NCBI GenBank assembly: GCA_905221605.1 | Contig: CAJNDS010001469.1 | Coordinates: forward strand, 618,501 to 682,500 | Length of the DNA: 64,000 bases | Origin: Symbiodinium natans | Taxonomy: Eukaryota > Sar > Dinophyceae > Suessiales > Symbiodiniaceae | Direction of reading: 5' to 3' | In this document: piece after piece, positions 13,401 to 21,200 of the stretch | How positions within the stretch are numbered: position 1 is the stretch's first letter | Layout: each line of letters begins with the position of its first letter | Program-made: the position numbers and the translations under genes | The notes under the pieces: model-generated | Databases searched by the model: none | What the model was told of the DNA's origin: nothing | Seen by the model: the letters and a program-made list of their open reading frames with translations, nothing else

Positions 13401-16177
13401 CGTTCGAGATTTTCGAAGAGGCGATGGCCCTGGCAAAAGCCTGCCTGGAGCAACTAAGGAAGCTGCACAAGGAGGCACACGCACCACGGCTGCAAGGTCC
13501 TACGAGGCTGGAGCATCCTACCAGGGTTTAGGCTTGGTAGCCAAGTGGTACCCTTTTCCCTTTTCGGGGTTCAAGGTTCCCTATAAAGCAACCAACCCAA
13601 GAAAGGGCGCCCTTATTGTAATATGGTCACTGGGCTACTAAGTAGGGTTTAGGGTTGAGGGTTTAGGGTTTAGGGTTTAGGGTTTAGGCTTGCGAACAGA
13701 CTATTGCAGCCTAAAGCAAACCATCTGCAACAAATCCGAAACAACGGAGTCTCGCAATCTGCAGCTCCTTCGAAAACTTCATGTTTGCCTTTGTCCTGGC
13801 TCCCGGGCTCCCAGAACAAGAGTGATGGTGTAGGGTTTAGGGTCGCTGATAGAGCCCCCAAGGCCTTAAAGTCCTCCTTCTGCATGTGGCGGCAAGGGAA
13901 AGTCCACAGGACAATTACGCATAATGACTTCAGGTTCATGGGCAGCGTTACACGGTGTAACTCTAGTTACTCTATGTGAGAATCTATATATATATATATA
14001 TATATAGTGTGTATTCTATAGTCATATCTGGCTATTACTTTACATAACTTGAGGATACTTATACAAACCTACCTATATATCTAGTCCTATGAGCCATGTC
14101 TCATGCTATGACTAGCCCAGAGTGTCCAATACCCCTTAATTTCAGAATGTACCTTCCATCATATTAAAGCCTATCTGCAGGCTCTAACGTAGTTTTTTTC
14201 ATTTTTTCATTTATGTTCGTGATTTGTAAGGGGATTCGACTATACTACCCAAGCGGCACTACATAGGTGCATGGGCCTGTAGTATGGTCCCTTACCTCTT
14301 AAAAGGGTGCTGAATTATGGGCCCCTAGGCTAGATCAGTGTTAGGGATCCTTTTTACTTTTTGGGTTATGGGCTTTCTTATAAAAAGGATCTTTTTTCTT
14401 CCCAGGGGAACAGGGATTAAGTAGGTTGCTACAGGGTATACAAGGGGTATATAAAGGGTCCCCTTCTAGGGGCCCATGTTGAGGAACCATGAAACTACCC
14501 CTAACCCTAAGCCCTTAGAAGGGCCCACACTAAGGGAACCCTAAACCCTAGATCCTAAACCCTAAACCCTAAACCCTAAACCCTAAACCACCCTAAGATT
14601 AGGTTTTTTTTCCGGTCTCTCTGGGTGCAAATGGTGCTTAGGAGCCCTGGACAGACCCCCAAGTTGACACCTCGACTGCGGGGCCTCAGTTACTAATTAC
14701 TTAAGAACTCCCCCCCCCCCCCCCCCCACCAAAAAAAGGATGAATGAATAGATATATACATATATATATATAGATATATAGTTCGAATAGTAATAAGAAT
14801 ACTACGACGACTACTACTGCTAATAATAATCATAATAGAAAGTATAATTGCCAATAAGAATACTAATAAGAATACCACAGTAATAAATAAACATATCCTT
14901 CCTTGCAAGGGCAATATAGGGCAATAAAAGAATTATTAATATATGTTTGGGGTGGGTCCTTTTTTGGGGCAATTGAATTGCCATTCACATTTTTTGTGTC
15001 GTTTGGAGCAGTCAAGGAAGCAGCGCCGCCGAGCAACTCCCGGACGTTGTGTCTCCCGGCTGACAACGTCGCTGCTGGTTAGGGTTTAGGGTTTGGGGTT
15101 TAGGGTGTAGGGTTTAGGGTTTAGGGTTTAGGGTGTAGGGTTTAGGGTTTAGGGTCTTCCCGCGTCTCAAGAAGTCTTCAGCAGTAGGGTTTTCATGTCA
15201 CCATTGTGTGGCGGGTGTGGGCCCGCCTGGAAGCTCCGAATAAGTCCAAAATCCTCTAAACCCTAAACCCTAAACCCTGAACCCTAAACCCTAAACCCTA
15301 AACCCTAAACCCTGAACCCTAAACAGCAATGGCTCCTGGCCAGGGAGCGCGCTTCTCGCGAGACTATGCGGCCGTTGCCCCGTGCGACGGAAGCAGTGCT
15401 GACGATGGCCATGAGAAGAGATGCTTGTGGCGCCCTGTTGCAGGAGATTGTGCGGTAGAGCTTGTATATTGTAGTTTGGAGAACTCTAGGCCCTAAACCC
15501 CAAACCCCTAAACCCTAAAGACTCGTCTGGGCACGCGAGGGTGTTTGGGATGGTTGCTCTTGGCCCAACGCTTTGCCCTTCAAGGTGCTTCGCGCAATCT
15601 TTCCTCGGCCGAACGCTGCAAGAACAAAAAGTATTCTTGGTGGCCCAGTGGTACCCTTTTCCCTTTCTTTGGTTCCAGGTTCCCTTACAAAGAAACCAAC
15701 CCAAAAAAGGGTGCCATTATGATAATGTGGTCACTGGGCTACCAAGTATTGCAAATCTGCATTTGGCTTGCTTGTGCTGATGGAAATGCGTAACTAGCTC
15801 ACTCGGAGCATGTTTCCGTGTGACAGGGTTATGCGGCTTATGCGGTCTGAGCGTGTTCGGGGGTTGGAAGTACTATAGTTGATGTGTCTTGGCTGTCTCG
15901 GAGAGGCAGCAGGGTTTTAGTTGGAGGCTTTGAGCTCTTTGGGCATTTCCGAGGCTACCCCTAATATACCTCAAGTATTTTCTTATCCTATTGTAGGAAC
16001 CCAAAAAGCGTACCCCTATTTTCGGAGACCCCATTTGACGACGGCTTGCATCTTCACGGGTTTGAAATAACAATTCTCACGAGTTCCCCTAAACCCTAAA
16101 CATCCCTAAACCCTAAACCCTGAATCCTATTTCTCCAGCGCTTGCCTTTCAAGGCGAATGAAGTGAGCAATTACTGA
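1..16177 (+). CDS. Gene 1: large multi-exon protein, product unknown, 5' partial
   Basis: Product not recognised. Proposed exons: 1-269, 382-529, 718-884, 2797-2861, 3652-3686, 4033-4089, 4211-4264, 4460-4555, 5400-5439, 5879-5926, 6217-6372, 6491-6571, 6895-6960, 7057-7081, 7194-7240, 7380-7431, 7543-7571, 7705-7754, 8256-8300, 9254-9348, 10122-10184, 10366-10474, 10603-10636, 10706-10840, 10939-10978, 11099-11148, 12047-12082, 12123-12159, 12355-12442, 13031-13142, 13337-13372, 13409-13496, 13700 onward, 15327-15454, 15521-15639, 15747-15787, 16139-16177. Every junction from 6217 to 10840 agrees in phase; so do those from 15327 to the stop. The start lies outside the window. Several pieces are helical, which could fit a HEAT-like repeat protein, but no domain is identifiable. 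Exons between 884 and 6033, and the 25-36 nt gaps near 13.4-13.85 kb, are the weakest parts. Confidence 0.55.
382..529 (+). CDS. Gene 1 exon
   Basis: It follows an acceptor ending gcag, takes phase 2 from the preceding exon, and stays open for about 50 codons (part: SHDGQLLVETFQRAFNTTT). A gtttac donor at 530 precedes the in-frame TGA at 539. The longer-looking reading from 426 is a shadow in another frame. No domain recognised. Confidence 0.6.
718..884 (+). CDS. Gene 1 exon
   Basis: Open reading frame with natural composition (part: GYNQYEEFRFSAPFFLLVTD), following an acceptor-like cacag. A GT donor (gtacat) lies at 885, but the frame remains open to a TGA at 960, so the 3' end may be later. 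Its entry phase does not match the exon at 382-529, so an exon may be missing between them. Confidence 0.5.
2663..2757 (+). repeat. Variant heptamer array GGGCTTA
   Basis: About 13 units of TTAGGGC instead of TTTAGGG, homogeneous across the array. Confidence 0.9.
2797..2861 (+). CDS. Gene 1 candidate exon
   Basis: Bounded by an acceptor catag and donor gtacaa. The frame reads SAEFFETLTCRPTRRDSSNS. It lies downstream of a GGGCTTA array and upstream of a TA microsatellite. No domain recognised. Confidence 0.45.
4033..4264 (+). CDS. Gene 1 exon pair 4033-4089 and 4211-4264
   Basis: The first exon (KLVAEQRHHRPERVLKAR) ends at a gtactc donor in phase 2. The second, after a ctccag acceptor, completes an Arg codon and continues VNLNPAAQTAKENQSGN to a gtatac donor. 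The intron between them (121 nt, GT-AG) has no telomere-like repeat, which is uncommon here. Confidence 0.6.
4914..5140. repeat. GGGGTATATAAGTCTGAGGG minisatellite
   Basis: About eight degenerate units of 24-30 bp. The opposite strand is open in two frames and would encode Tyr/Pro-rich repeats (TPYIPLKYPQTY); this is judged a by-product of the repeat. Confidence 0.85.
5528..5624. mobile_element. Family-F inverted-repeat element
   Basis: Ends ACCCAAAGGCTC / GAGCCTTTGGGT with GTAGTTCCTTTTTGGG next to the left end. Other copies: 38447-38530 (part), 45565-45657, 55376-55470. Confidence 0.8.
5879..5926 (+). CDS. Gene 1 exon
   Basis: A 16-codon exon (DDFLLTDPGLPRDSIW) between a caccag acceptor with AG|G and a gttgca donor, phase 0 at both ends. 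The frame stays open a little beyond the donor. Confidence 0.5.
6033..6145 (+). CDS. Candidate exon, His-rich segment
   Basis: Open frame with the segment HRSHDHHDVPFALRNREWF. The acceptor is probably ttaag at 6030; the donor is unclear. The phase is compatible with gene 1 only if the preceding exon uses another donor, so membership is unsettled. Confidence 0.35.
6217..6372 (+). CDS. Gene 1 exon, acidic linker
   Basis: 52 codons after an attaag acceptor, including MAVEFEFWRKADGAMTRCQD and GGGEDWGREANTEG. The same frame runs from an ATG at 6226 to a TAA at 6400, so a 58-aa stand-alone reading is possible. An in-frame GT donor (gttccc) at 6373 joins in phase 0 to the next exon, which is acidic too (ASESEDTPT), so an internal exon is preferred. 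Confidence 0.6.
6491..6571 (+). CDS. Gene 1 exon
   Basis: 27 codons, HATQDNASESEDTPTFRS then GAFRLKLP, phase 0 to phase 0. The donor is GC (gccagg). It lies between a CCCTAAA tract upstream and a TTTAGGG array downstream. Confidence 0.65.
6895..6960 (+). CDS. Gene 1 exon, hydrophobic helix
   Basis: 22 codons (VLRNVVPPLLLSARITDPEL) between a gcag acceptor with AG|G and a GC donor (gcaagg). The sequence resembles one helix pair of a HEAT or armadillo repeat, but this is only an impression from composition. CCCTAAA tracts lie on both sides. Confidence 0.65.
7057..7240 (+). CDS. Gene 1 exons 7057-7081 and 7194-7240, split by a family-A introner
   Basis: AWFSHSLP ends in phase 1 at 7081, and 7194 continues RHHVGSPDTEASSCT in the matching phase to a gtgcat donor. 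The intervening 7082-7193 is a complete family-A inverted-repeat element whose ends are the splice sites. A second frame is also open across the junction. Confidence 0.55.
7082..7193 (+). mobile_element. Family-A introner acting as an intron
   Basis: About 110 bp with terminal inverted repeats near GGTAGCCCAGTGG / CTGGGCTACCAAG (here GGTAGCCAGG / CTGGGCTGCTAAG). The first GT and the last AG of the element serve as the splice sites. Other family-A copies are at 10979-11087, 13533-13642, 15640-15746, 16930-17093, 18504-18612, 34444-34548 and 42991-43095. Confidence 0.8.
7380..7431 (+). CDS. Gene 1 exon before a family-B introner
   Basis: GNGRCRCYALAPMLLYL, entering in phase 0 and leaving in phase 1. 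The next bases are the first of a family-B element (GATGCCCAGTAG), which acts as a GA donor. Confidence 0.6.
7432..7542 (+). mobile_element. Family-B introner acting as a GA-AG intron
   Basis: Terminal inverted repeats CTAGGATGCCCAGTAG / GCTGGGCAACCTAG. Flanking exons join in frame if the intron is 7432-7542, from GA to AG. Further copies or relics: 26423-26510, 26563-26674, 30667-30780, 42513-42594, 45449-45512 (half), 49148-49466 (nested), 55797-55863 (shortened), 63206-63313. Confidence 0.75.
7543..7571 (+). CDS. Gene 1 exon after a family-B introner
   Basis: It starts right after the element's terminal ACCTAG and restores the frame (GTVLLPPMYP). A gtaccg donor follows in phase 0. Confidence 0.55.
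7705..7754 (+). CDS. Gene 1 exon
   Basis: STIFTRAAESLTIRFP between an acaag acceptor and a strong gtaagg donor. It leaves phase 2, which fits the next exon. Confidence 0.65.
8256..8300 (+). CDS. Gene 1 exon
   Basis: Completes a Lys codon from the preceding exon and reads LRCVLRSPKRRPEA to a strong gtgagg donor. It is flanked by a long CCCTAAA array before it and a long TTTAGGG array after it (8351-8444), a clean case of the converging-repeat pattern. Confidence 0.65.
8351..8444 (+). repeat. TTTAGGG telomere-like array (example of many)
   Basis: About 13 perfect TTTAGGG units inside a gene. Similar interstitial tracts occur throughout: for example 6583-6676, 7632-7688, 13141-13240, 20546-20621, 31256-31320, 34234-34320, 47125-47239 on this strand, and CCCTAAA at 8155-8235, 35876-35968, 36331-36425, 37165-37251 and 49503-49610. 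Most are 3-15 units long. Confidence 0.95.
9254..9348 (+). CDS. Gene 1 exon, Ser/Cys-rich
   Basis: By phase the frame is NMACSSEADSSCSNRCLLW and onwards, from a ttgcag acceptor to a gttaag donor. A Gln-rich frame (EHGVQQRSRQQLQQQ) is also fully open, so the frame choice depends on the junction phase. Confidence 0.55.
9660..9880. repeat. GC-rich minisatellite, unit about 33 bp
   Basis: Six or so units around GGGGTTGGGCACTCC. Several frames on both strands are open. The + frame runs on into FQCPTNFTAFHQIKEVLHQP to a stop at 9965, which may be chance. Confidence 0.85.
10122..10184 (+). CDS. Gene 1 exon
   Basis: AVPNIAADFLEALRVPFQGT from an AG|G acceptor to a strong gtaagg donor, phase 1 to phase 1. 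It directly follows a family-C element (10009-10114). Confidence 0.7.
10366..10474 (+). CDS. Gene 1 exon before a family-D introner
   Basis: KMTRNQSETDLRGYGRSC and then EEQGRVSYRATW. The exon runs into the inverted-repeat end of a family-D element, where ACTTGGGG|GTTCAT supplies the donor in phase 2. Confidence 0.65.
10475..10602 (+). mobile_element. Family-D introner acting as an intron
   Basis: Long near-palindrome with ends ACTTGGAGGTTCATGG / CCATGAACCTCCAAG. The GT after CTTGG(A/G)G and the terminal AG serve as splice sites. Further copies: 8522-8590 (relic), 17568-17672, 20011-20104, 24768-24921, 28902-29049, 46684-46834, 48303-48454, 53784-53902, 56998-57106, 63359-63540, 63854-63984. 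Confidence 0.75.
10603..10840 (+). CDS. Gene 1 exons 10603-10636 and 10706-10840
   Basis: The first exon follows the terminal CCTCCAAG of the family-D element and continues TFIMPPTLRIH to a gtactt donor in phase 0. The second, after a atcaag acceptor, reads GLRIFVEDGGSTGTLHGITQ and ends with RRPTSDQSDDAF. Both ends fit phase 0. Confidence 0.65.
11240..12040 (+). repeat. CCCTATAAA / CCCCTATAAG array, 800 bp
   Basis: About 80 degenerate units of 9-10 bases, alternating AAACCCTAT and AAGCCCCTAT. It fills the intron between exons 11099-11148 and 12047-12082. It looks like CCCTAAA with an inserted TA pair. Confidence 0.9.
12047..12159 (+). CDS. Gene 1 exons 12047-12082 and 12123-12159
   Basis: TLYGWQVAHQFA is bounded by a accag acceptor and a consensus gtaagt donor. 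LQIVSCLGTYNY follows a ctgcag acceptor and ends at a GC donor. The intron upstream holds the 800-bp CCCTATAAA array. Confidence 0.55.
12355..12442 (+). CDS. Gene 1 exon, frame ambiguous
   Basis: By phase the frame reads NAHLGSSARSGAQCRFGSCA. An alternative acceptor at 12370 gives LLRAIGGAMPIRELRKPGWN, which looks at least as natural. CCCTAAA lies upstream and TTTAGGG directly at the donor. Confidence 0.5.
13031..13142 (+). CDS. Gene 1 exon, frame ambiguous
   Basis: It follows a gagcag acceptor and has two open frames: a Cys-rich one by phase (CRNQCCRSHCPQLPQG) and a Pro-rich one (LQKPVLPEPLPPAATG). The donor is gtaggg in front of a TTTAGGG array. Confidence 0.45.
13337..13496 (+). CDS. Gene 1 exons 13337-13372 and 13409-13496
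   Basis: NHRPPAAHIFER, then a 36-nt gap with GT and AG ends, then IFEEAMALAKACLEQLRKLH and KEAHAPRLQ. The second exon is clearly helical and among the best coding stretches of the region. The gap is short for an intron; another acceptor for the second exon cannot be excluded. Confidence 0.6.
13700..13967 (+). CDS. Gene 1 exon, two competing frames
   Basis: By phase the frame reads YCSLKQTICNKSETTESRNL and LQLLRKLHVCLCPGS, but needs a 25-nt intron (13828-13852) to continue as SPQGLKVLLLHVAARES. The other frame is open without a break from 13704 to 13979, including the telomere-like gtttagggt (GVGFRVADRAPKA). The two cannot be separated by eye. Confidence 0.45.
15327..15454 (+). CDS. Gene 1 exon
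   Basis: After an acag acceptor, QWLLARERASRETMRPLPRA and then MAMRRDACGALLQEIV. The TAG at 15456 in this frame overlaps a GT donor (gtagag at 15455), and splicing there joins in phase to the next exon. A second frame (MAPGQGARFSRDYAAVAPCD) is also open. Confidence 0.55.
15521..15639 (+). CDS. Gene 1 exon before a family-A introner
   Basis: LVWAREGVWDGCSWPNALPF followed by KVLRAIFPRPNAARTKSIL, from an taaag acceptor, ending in CTTG directly before the GT of the introner at 15640. Phase 1 is carried across the element. Confidence 0.6.
15640..15746 (+). mobile_element. Family-A introner acting as an intron
   Basis: CTTG|GTGGCCCAGTGG at the left and CTGGGCTACCAAG| at the right. Removing 107 nt keeps the flanking frame open on both sides. 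Confidence 0.8.
15747..15787 (+). CDS. Gene 1 exon after a family-A introner
   Basis: It resumes straight after the element's GCTACCAAG with LQICIWLACADGN and ends at a GC donor (gcgtaa) in phase 0. Confidence 0.55.
16139..16177 (+). CDS. Gene 1 probable last exon
   Basis: RLPFKANEVSNY followed by TGA at 16175-16177, after a ctccag acceptor in the required phase 0. The TGA could also be part of a GA donor (gaggca), in which case the gene would continue. Confidence 0.45.
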   Translation, partial: RLPFKANEVSNY

Positions 16178-17389
16178 GGCAACGCGGTGCCCCTCCGCAG
16201 AAGAAGCCCCCCCCCCCCCCCCAACCCGGACCCGCATGGCGCCCTAGCAGCGTGTGCTCTGTAGGTTCTTAGGGTATGTAGGCCTCATATGGGTGTTCGG
16301 TGTTGAGGCTAAGACCCATATCCCGAAATCGAAATCTATGTCCAGGTGATGGCCATGTGACCTGTTCTATTTCATGCTTCTTGTTTGGGCCGGCCTTGTG
16401 ATAGCTAGGAACAACTACCAGGCACCGACCCTACCAGCACAAGTTCCAATCAGTGCTAGCTTGGAACCCAGAAGATTTGACACAACAGTGTTCAAGGGTT
16501 TGCAGGTTATAGGGTTGCGTAGACTCCTCCTTATCATGAGTTTCAACATTTTGAAAGTGCAGGGTTTGTACGGTTTACATGGTTTATATTAAGGGTTTAT
16601 AGTAGGCTTATGAAGTCCCGGCACGTCTTTTGCCAGGGCAAGCGGTCCGCGGCGAGTGCTCCGACCAGCTTTTGGGTTGGGTTGAGTGGTGGCCGGATCT
16701 GGGGAGCTTAAGGGGTCGAAGGAGGGACCCCCTAGAAGGGATCCTTAGCCTTCTTTCCCCAAAAATATTCCCCGAACATATACCCTTATAGTCCGCATAG
16801 ACCTAAGTAGCCCTAAACCCTAAACCCTAAACCCTAAACCCTAAACCCCAGGTACCTTTTTCAGGGTCTCTCCTTTAGTCCCTTGAGAAGCGCGCTGGAG
16901 GGCTCTATTTCTTTAGGCCCACAGTCCACCTTGGTAGCCCAGCGGTACCCTATTCCTTTTTTTTTTGTTTTTTGTTTAGGTTTAGGGTTTAGGGTTTAGG
17001 GTTTAGGGTTTAGGGTTCAAGGTTCCCTTTAGAAAGTGACCAACCTGAAAAAAGGGGTACCCTTGTTTTAAATATGGTTGCTAGGCTACCAAGCCAATAC
17101 CCCCTAATTAAAGAATAGACCTTGAGTCATGCAGAGGGACCCTTAGTATGATTAGAGGGAGTAACCCTAAACCCTAAACCCTATAAATTCCTTAATGAAG
17201 AGTCGTGGGCTCTTTGGAGGGCTTTGGATGTTCCATGGGACTTCGGACTTCTGGGGCAGCGCCCCACTCTCCCAGGGCGACCGAGCCCCTCAACCGGGTT
17301 TAGGGTTTAGGGTTTATGGGGTCTAGGGTTTATAGGGTTTAGGGTTTAGGGTTACCCTGCGCCTCCTCCCTCCACCCAACACCTTGACC
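16178..17389. other. Probable intergenic region between gene 1 and gene 2
   Basis: No convincing exon. It holds a poly-C run (16208-16222), the family-A copy with a telomere-like insert, and short CCCTAAA tracts. A 72-codon + frame at 16374-16592 has no splice support. Confidence 0.35.
16930..17093 (+). mobile_element. Family-A copy carrying an internal TTTAGGG tract
   Basis: Complete element ends (CTTGGTAGCCCAG / GGCTACCAAG) with about 48 bp of TTTAGGG repeats at 16975-17025 inside, next to GGTTCAAGGTTCCC of the normal interior. Confidence 0.8.
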
Positions 17390-17425
17390 ATGGCACCCCC
17401 AAAAGGCAGAGGTGGACGGCTGGGG
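17390..17425 (+). CDS. Candidate first exon, basic N-terminus
   Basis: ATG in a Kozak-like setting (gaccATGG), reading MAPPKGRGGRLG to a gtaccc donor. It leaves phase 0, while the exon at 18221 needs phase 2 unless it has its own start, so the two may not be joined. Confidence 0.3.
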
Positions 17426-18220
17426 GTACCCAAAGAGCCCTCGAAAGCCTAAACCCTAAACCCTAAACCCCTAAACCCCTAAAACCCTAAACCCCTAAAC
17501 CCCTAAACCCCGTAAAAATCTAAGGCATATTCCTTAATTGGGCGGGGTATTGGGCTCTGGGGGTTCCTGTGGGTACTTATAAGTAGGGTTATGAGTAGGT
17601 TTAACCATGGTCATAGCCTTACTCAGGGCTCAGAACACCCCACTTATAATAAGTACCTATGGACCTTCAAGCAGCAGCTCTGCTTTACGGGTTTCGGGTT
17701 TAGAGATAGAGAGAGGGTTTAGGTTTTAGCAACCCTAAACCCTAAACCCTAAACCCTAAACCCTAAACCCTAAACCCCACACCCGTGTGTGTCTGTGTGT
17801 GCTGGCTGTGGGCTCAAGTCTATGGAGAGCACATGACAGGCTTCCACCTCTATCTTGCATTTAGGGTTTAGGGTTTAGGGTTTATAGGGTTTAGGGTTTA
17901 GGGTTTGTTCAACTCTTAAGAACCCACGTTTCTTGGCGACAGGTATTGTGTCGCTTGTGGCAGAACCTTATCTGAGGGGTTTATTCAACAACAACTGCAA
18001 AACATAGGCAGGCTTGGGGTTCTGAAGGCCATCCTAGTTTCTTGTCATCTTATCATGGGACACCTTACAATTTAGGGTTAGGGTATCCTCCCCGTGGCCT
18101 GGCCTAGAGTAATCTTATGACTTCTGGCATCTTCTTACCCTTGAAATAGGGATAGACGTGCCATAGCTTTTTGGCCGGTTACTCCTAGGTCCTAGGTGAC
18201 AGGAATAAGGAGATCTGCAG

Positions 18221-18290
18221 CATGGAGGGGGAGCGCGCGGCCTTTAAAGCGAAAGCTGCACAACGCACCCGGCACGCCCAGGCATTTCTG
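18221..18290 (+). CDS. Gene 2 exon, possible start
   Basis: After ctgcag, C then ATG; reads MEGERAAFKAKAAQRTRHAQ and AFL to a gtctag donor in phase 0. Basic, helical N-terminus. An acceptor directly before an ATG could take a spliced leader. Confidence 0.55.
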
Positions 18291-21200
18291 GTCTAGGGTT
18301 TCATGAGGACTCAGTGGACAAGCTGGGGGTTTAGGGTTTAAGGTTTAGGGTAATCATGGGATTTGCGAAATTCGGGGGTACCTTCTTGGGGTCCTCATTG
18401 TAAGGAATCCTACTATTTGGGGTCCATATTAGGGGTCTCTCATTCTCGTAAACTCCCAGCTGGGGATGATTTGCGCTAAGCAACTCATCATTGTGATCTC
18501 AATCTTGGTAGCCCAGTGGTGCTCGTTCCCTCTTTTTGTTCAACGTCCTCTTGTAAAGCAACCAACCCCAAAAAGGGTGCCTTTATTTCAATATGGTTCC
18601 TGGGCTACCAAGGTAAATTATTAAAGGCCACTGTGGGCCATATACATGTTCGGGTTCACGCAGTCCACGCGTTTATCTTTTCAGGGTCAGGGGATCGGCA
18701 GATGGAGCCTCTAGGTAGGCCCCCAATGCAGTACCTTTATTTACGCATAGCAGATGCTGAGAAAGCAGAACAACGAAGCTGCACAGATGAATCGAGCGTA
18801 ATTGCATTCCATCCTTTAGGAAGCAGGTTTCAAGTCGCTGCATGATTCTGAGCCAGCAGAGACCGGCTAGATCCAGCTATCTCGACCGCACCTGCCCCAC
18901 CTCGGATAGAACTGGCGACCGATGGAGGGTTTTGCGCGGGCGCAGAGGTTGCAAGGAAGAGTGTCCCTAAACTCAAGAAACCCCTAAGTCCTCAACCCTA
19001 ACTCCCTAAACCCTAGCGTTGGCGTGCCAAACCCTACACTGAAAGAAACACCAGGTCCCTAAACCTAAAGCCTAAGCCCATGCTCCCAAACCCCTGAACG
19101 CTTCCCTACTGTAGTGTAGTCTCCTCTTGGAAAGGATGCTTGTATTTTGACTGGGGTACTGGCATTTCGGGTCTAGGGTGTGAGACCTGGATGTAAAAAA
19201 GGATTTAGGGTGTAGGTAAAAAAAAACTGGCCGGGAGTTTTTGGTTGTTGTCGCCGAGAGGCTTATTCTCAATCCCTTTGCTTGTGCCTTCCATGCTTAT
19301 CCCTAACGGTTTGACCCTTAAACAAGGCTTTAGGGCTTAGGCCTACTGCAGGCAGTCCAAGAAACTCGCCAAATACCCCTGAATTGGTTTCGGGTTCAGG
19401 GCTTACGGTATTGCTCCTAAAGCGCCCAATACCCCTTATTTAAGGAACATTCCTCAAATCATAATTATTAAGGACCCCTTTGTGTGATTTTAGGCATGTC
19501 CTTTAATTAAGGAGTAGAGCTTAGGGTTTAGGGTTTAGGGTTTAGGGTTTAGGGTTTAGGGTTTAGGGTTTAGGGTCTCTGGGAAGGCGGTGGCTTCACT
19601 GGGATGGGGGCCTCGGCTGGTCGAGCGGCTCTTCACTGACAGATCGGAGACGTGGCTCCATTCCCTCGGGTGCTGTGTCCAGGGTCTGGGGGTATGGGGT
19701 TGCAGGGTTCAGGGTTCAGGGTTTAGGGTTTAGGGTTCCGGGTTTAGGGTTTAGGGTTTAGGGTTTGTGAGCTTAGGGTTTAGGGTTTGTGAGCTTAGGG
19801 TTTGTAGGACTGTGGGCTCACCGTAGTTCCTCGACAGGGATGGCCCGGGCTGCTCGCGGAGTGAGCTCAAGGTCCTCTCATCAGAACCCTAAACCCTAAA
19901 CCCTAAACCCTAAACCCTAAACCCTAACCCCAAACCCTTTTGGGTTCAAAGGGGCTTAGAAGGGAACCTGAGGCCTAAAAACCTGAGAAGAAGGGCCTAC
20001 AGTGAGTCCTACTTGGAGGTTCCGGGTATGCCCCCGAAGATATCTTCGGAGTTTAAAGGTAGACTTCGAATTGGGGGCAATAAGTACCCATGAACCTCCA
20101 AGTGACCCATGTCTGACCAAGAAGGCTAGGATTTAGGGTTTAAGGTCGGGGGCTCGGGGTTTAAGGCTTAAGGGTTTAGGGTTTAGGGTTTAGGGTTCAG
20201 GGTTCAGGGTTTAGGGTTCTAGGCTTAAACCCTCGATGGCACGAACTTGTCTTCGGGCCTTTTATCGGCCTGATCCCAGCCCTGGCTCCAGGAGTACACT
20301 ACATGGCGGGTCCACCGCGCTGCGCGACGCTTCGTACGAGCAGCTGTTCCCTTTACTTTCATGTGCACCTTGGCCATAAGACTGCTAATATTAGGGGTCG
20401 GAATAGTTGCTAGCATTATTCCCTTCCGGTCCCTGTATATTGATACTACTTTCCAAGCCCCCCATTCTAATTTGTTTAGGTCCCTTTAGCAAAAATCCTG
20501 GGTTGTCCATTGTTGAGGCAACCGGTCCCAAACCCAAAGCATGGGTTTAGGGTTTAGGGTTTAGGGTTTAGGGTTTAGGGTTTAGGGTTTAGGGTTTAGG
20601 GTTTAGGGTTTAGGGTTTAGGGAAATCACCTTGCCTGCCTGTCCATGTGGGTTGCAATTTCCTTGAGGTCCTCCTCACGAAGTCTTCGCGATGCGCCCCC
20701 CCCCCCCCCCCTCCCCCCCTAAACGTCCGCAGGTGTCGTCAGGAGGGCCACCCAAAAACTCAAGAAGCCTAGGCTTCCGTATTGAAGGCCCGAAGCCCTA
20801 GACCCTAAACCCCAGGTTTTCAGGACAATCTCCGAGTCCCTGACCACGTGTCGGCTTCTGATAGAGAATGTCTAGCATGTAAGATTTTGGGGTTTGAGGG
20901 GAAAAGCCTGTTTGAAAAGGGACTCTTACTTTGGGGAGTTGCTTTGGCTTCTTGCGGTTGTTTTCGATGTCGATCCCAGTTCAATGCCTTCGGCCTTGAA
21001 TGCACGGGCCTTCTGCAGGTATCCTCATGACGAGCTTGTACTTTCTGGACGGCAACATGATGCCAACAAGCCGCTCGTCCGAAATGGCCGTGCTTTTTTC
21101 TTGGTTTTTCACAGGACATCTGAGGCATCTGAGTCATCTGATCAGGTTTTTTCCTTGAGCCTGGATCTGATTGCTCTTCCTAACAGGGTTTAGGGTTTAG

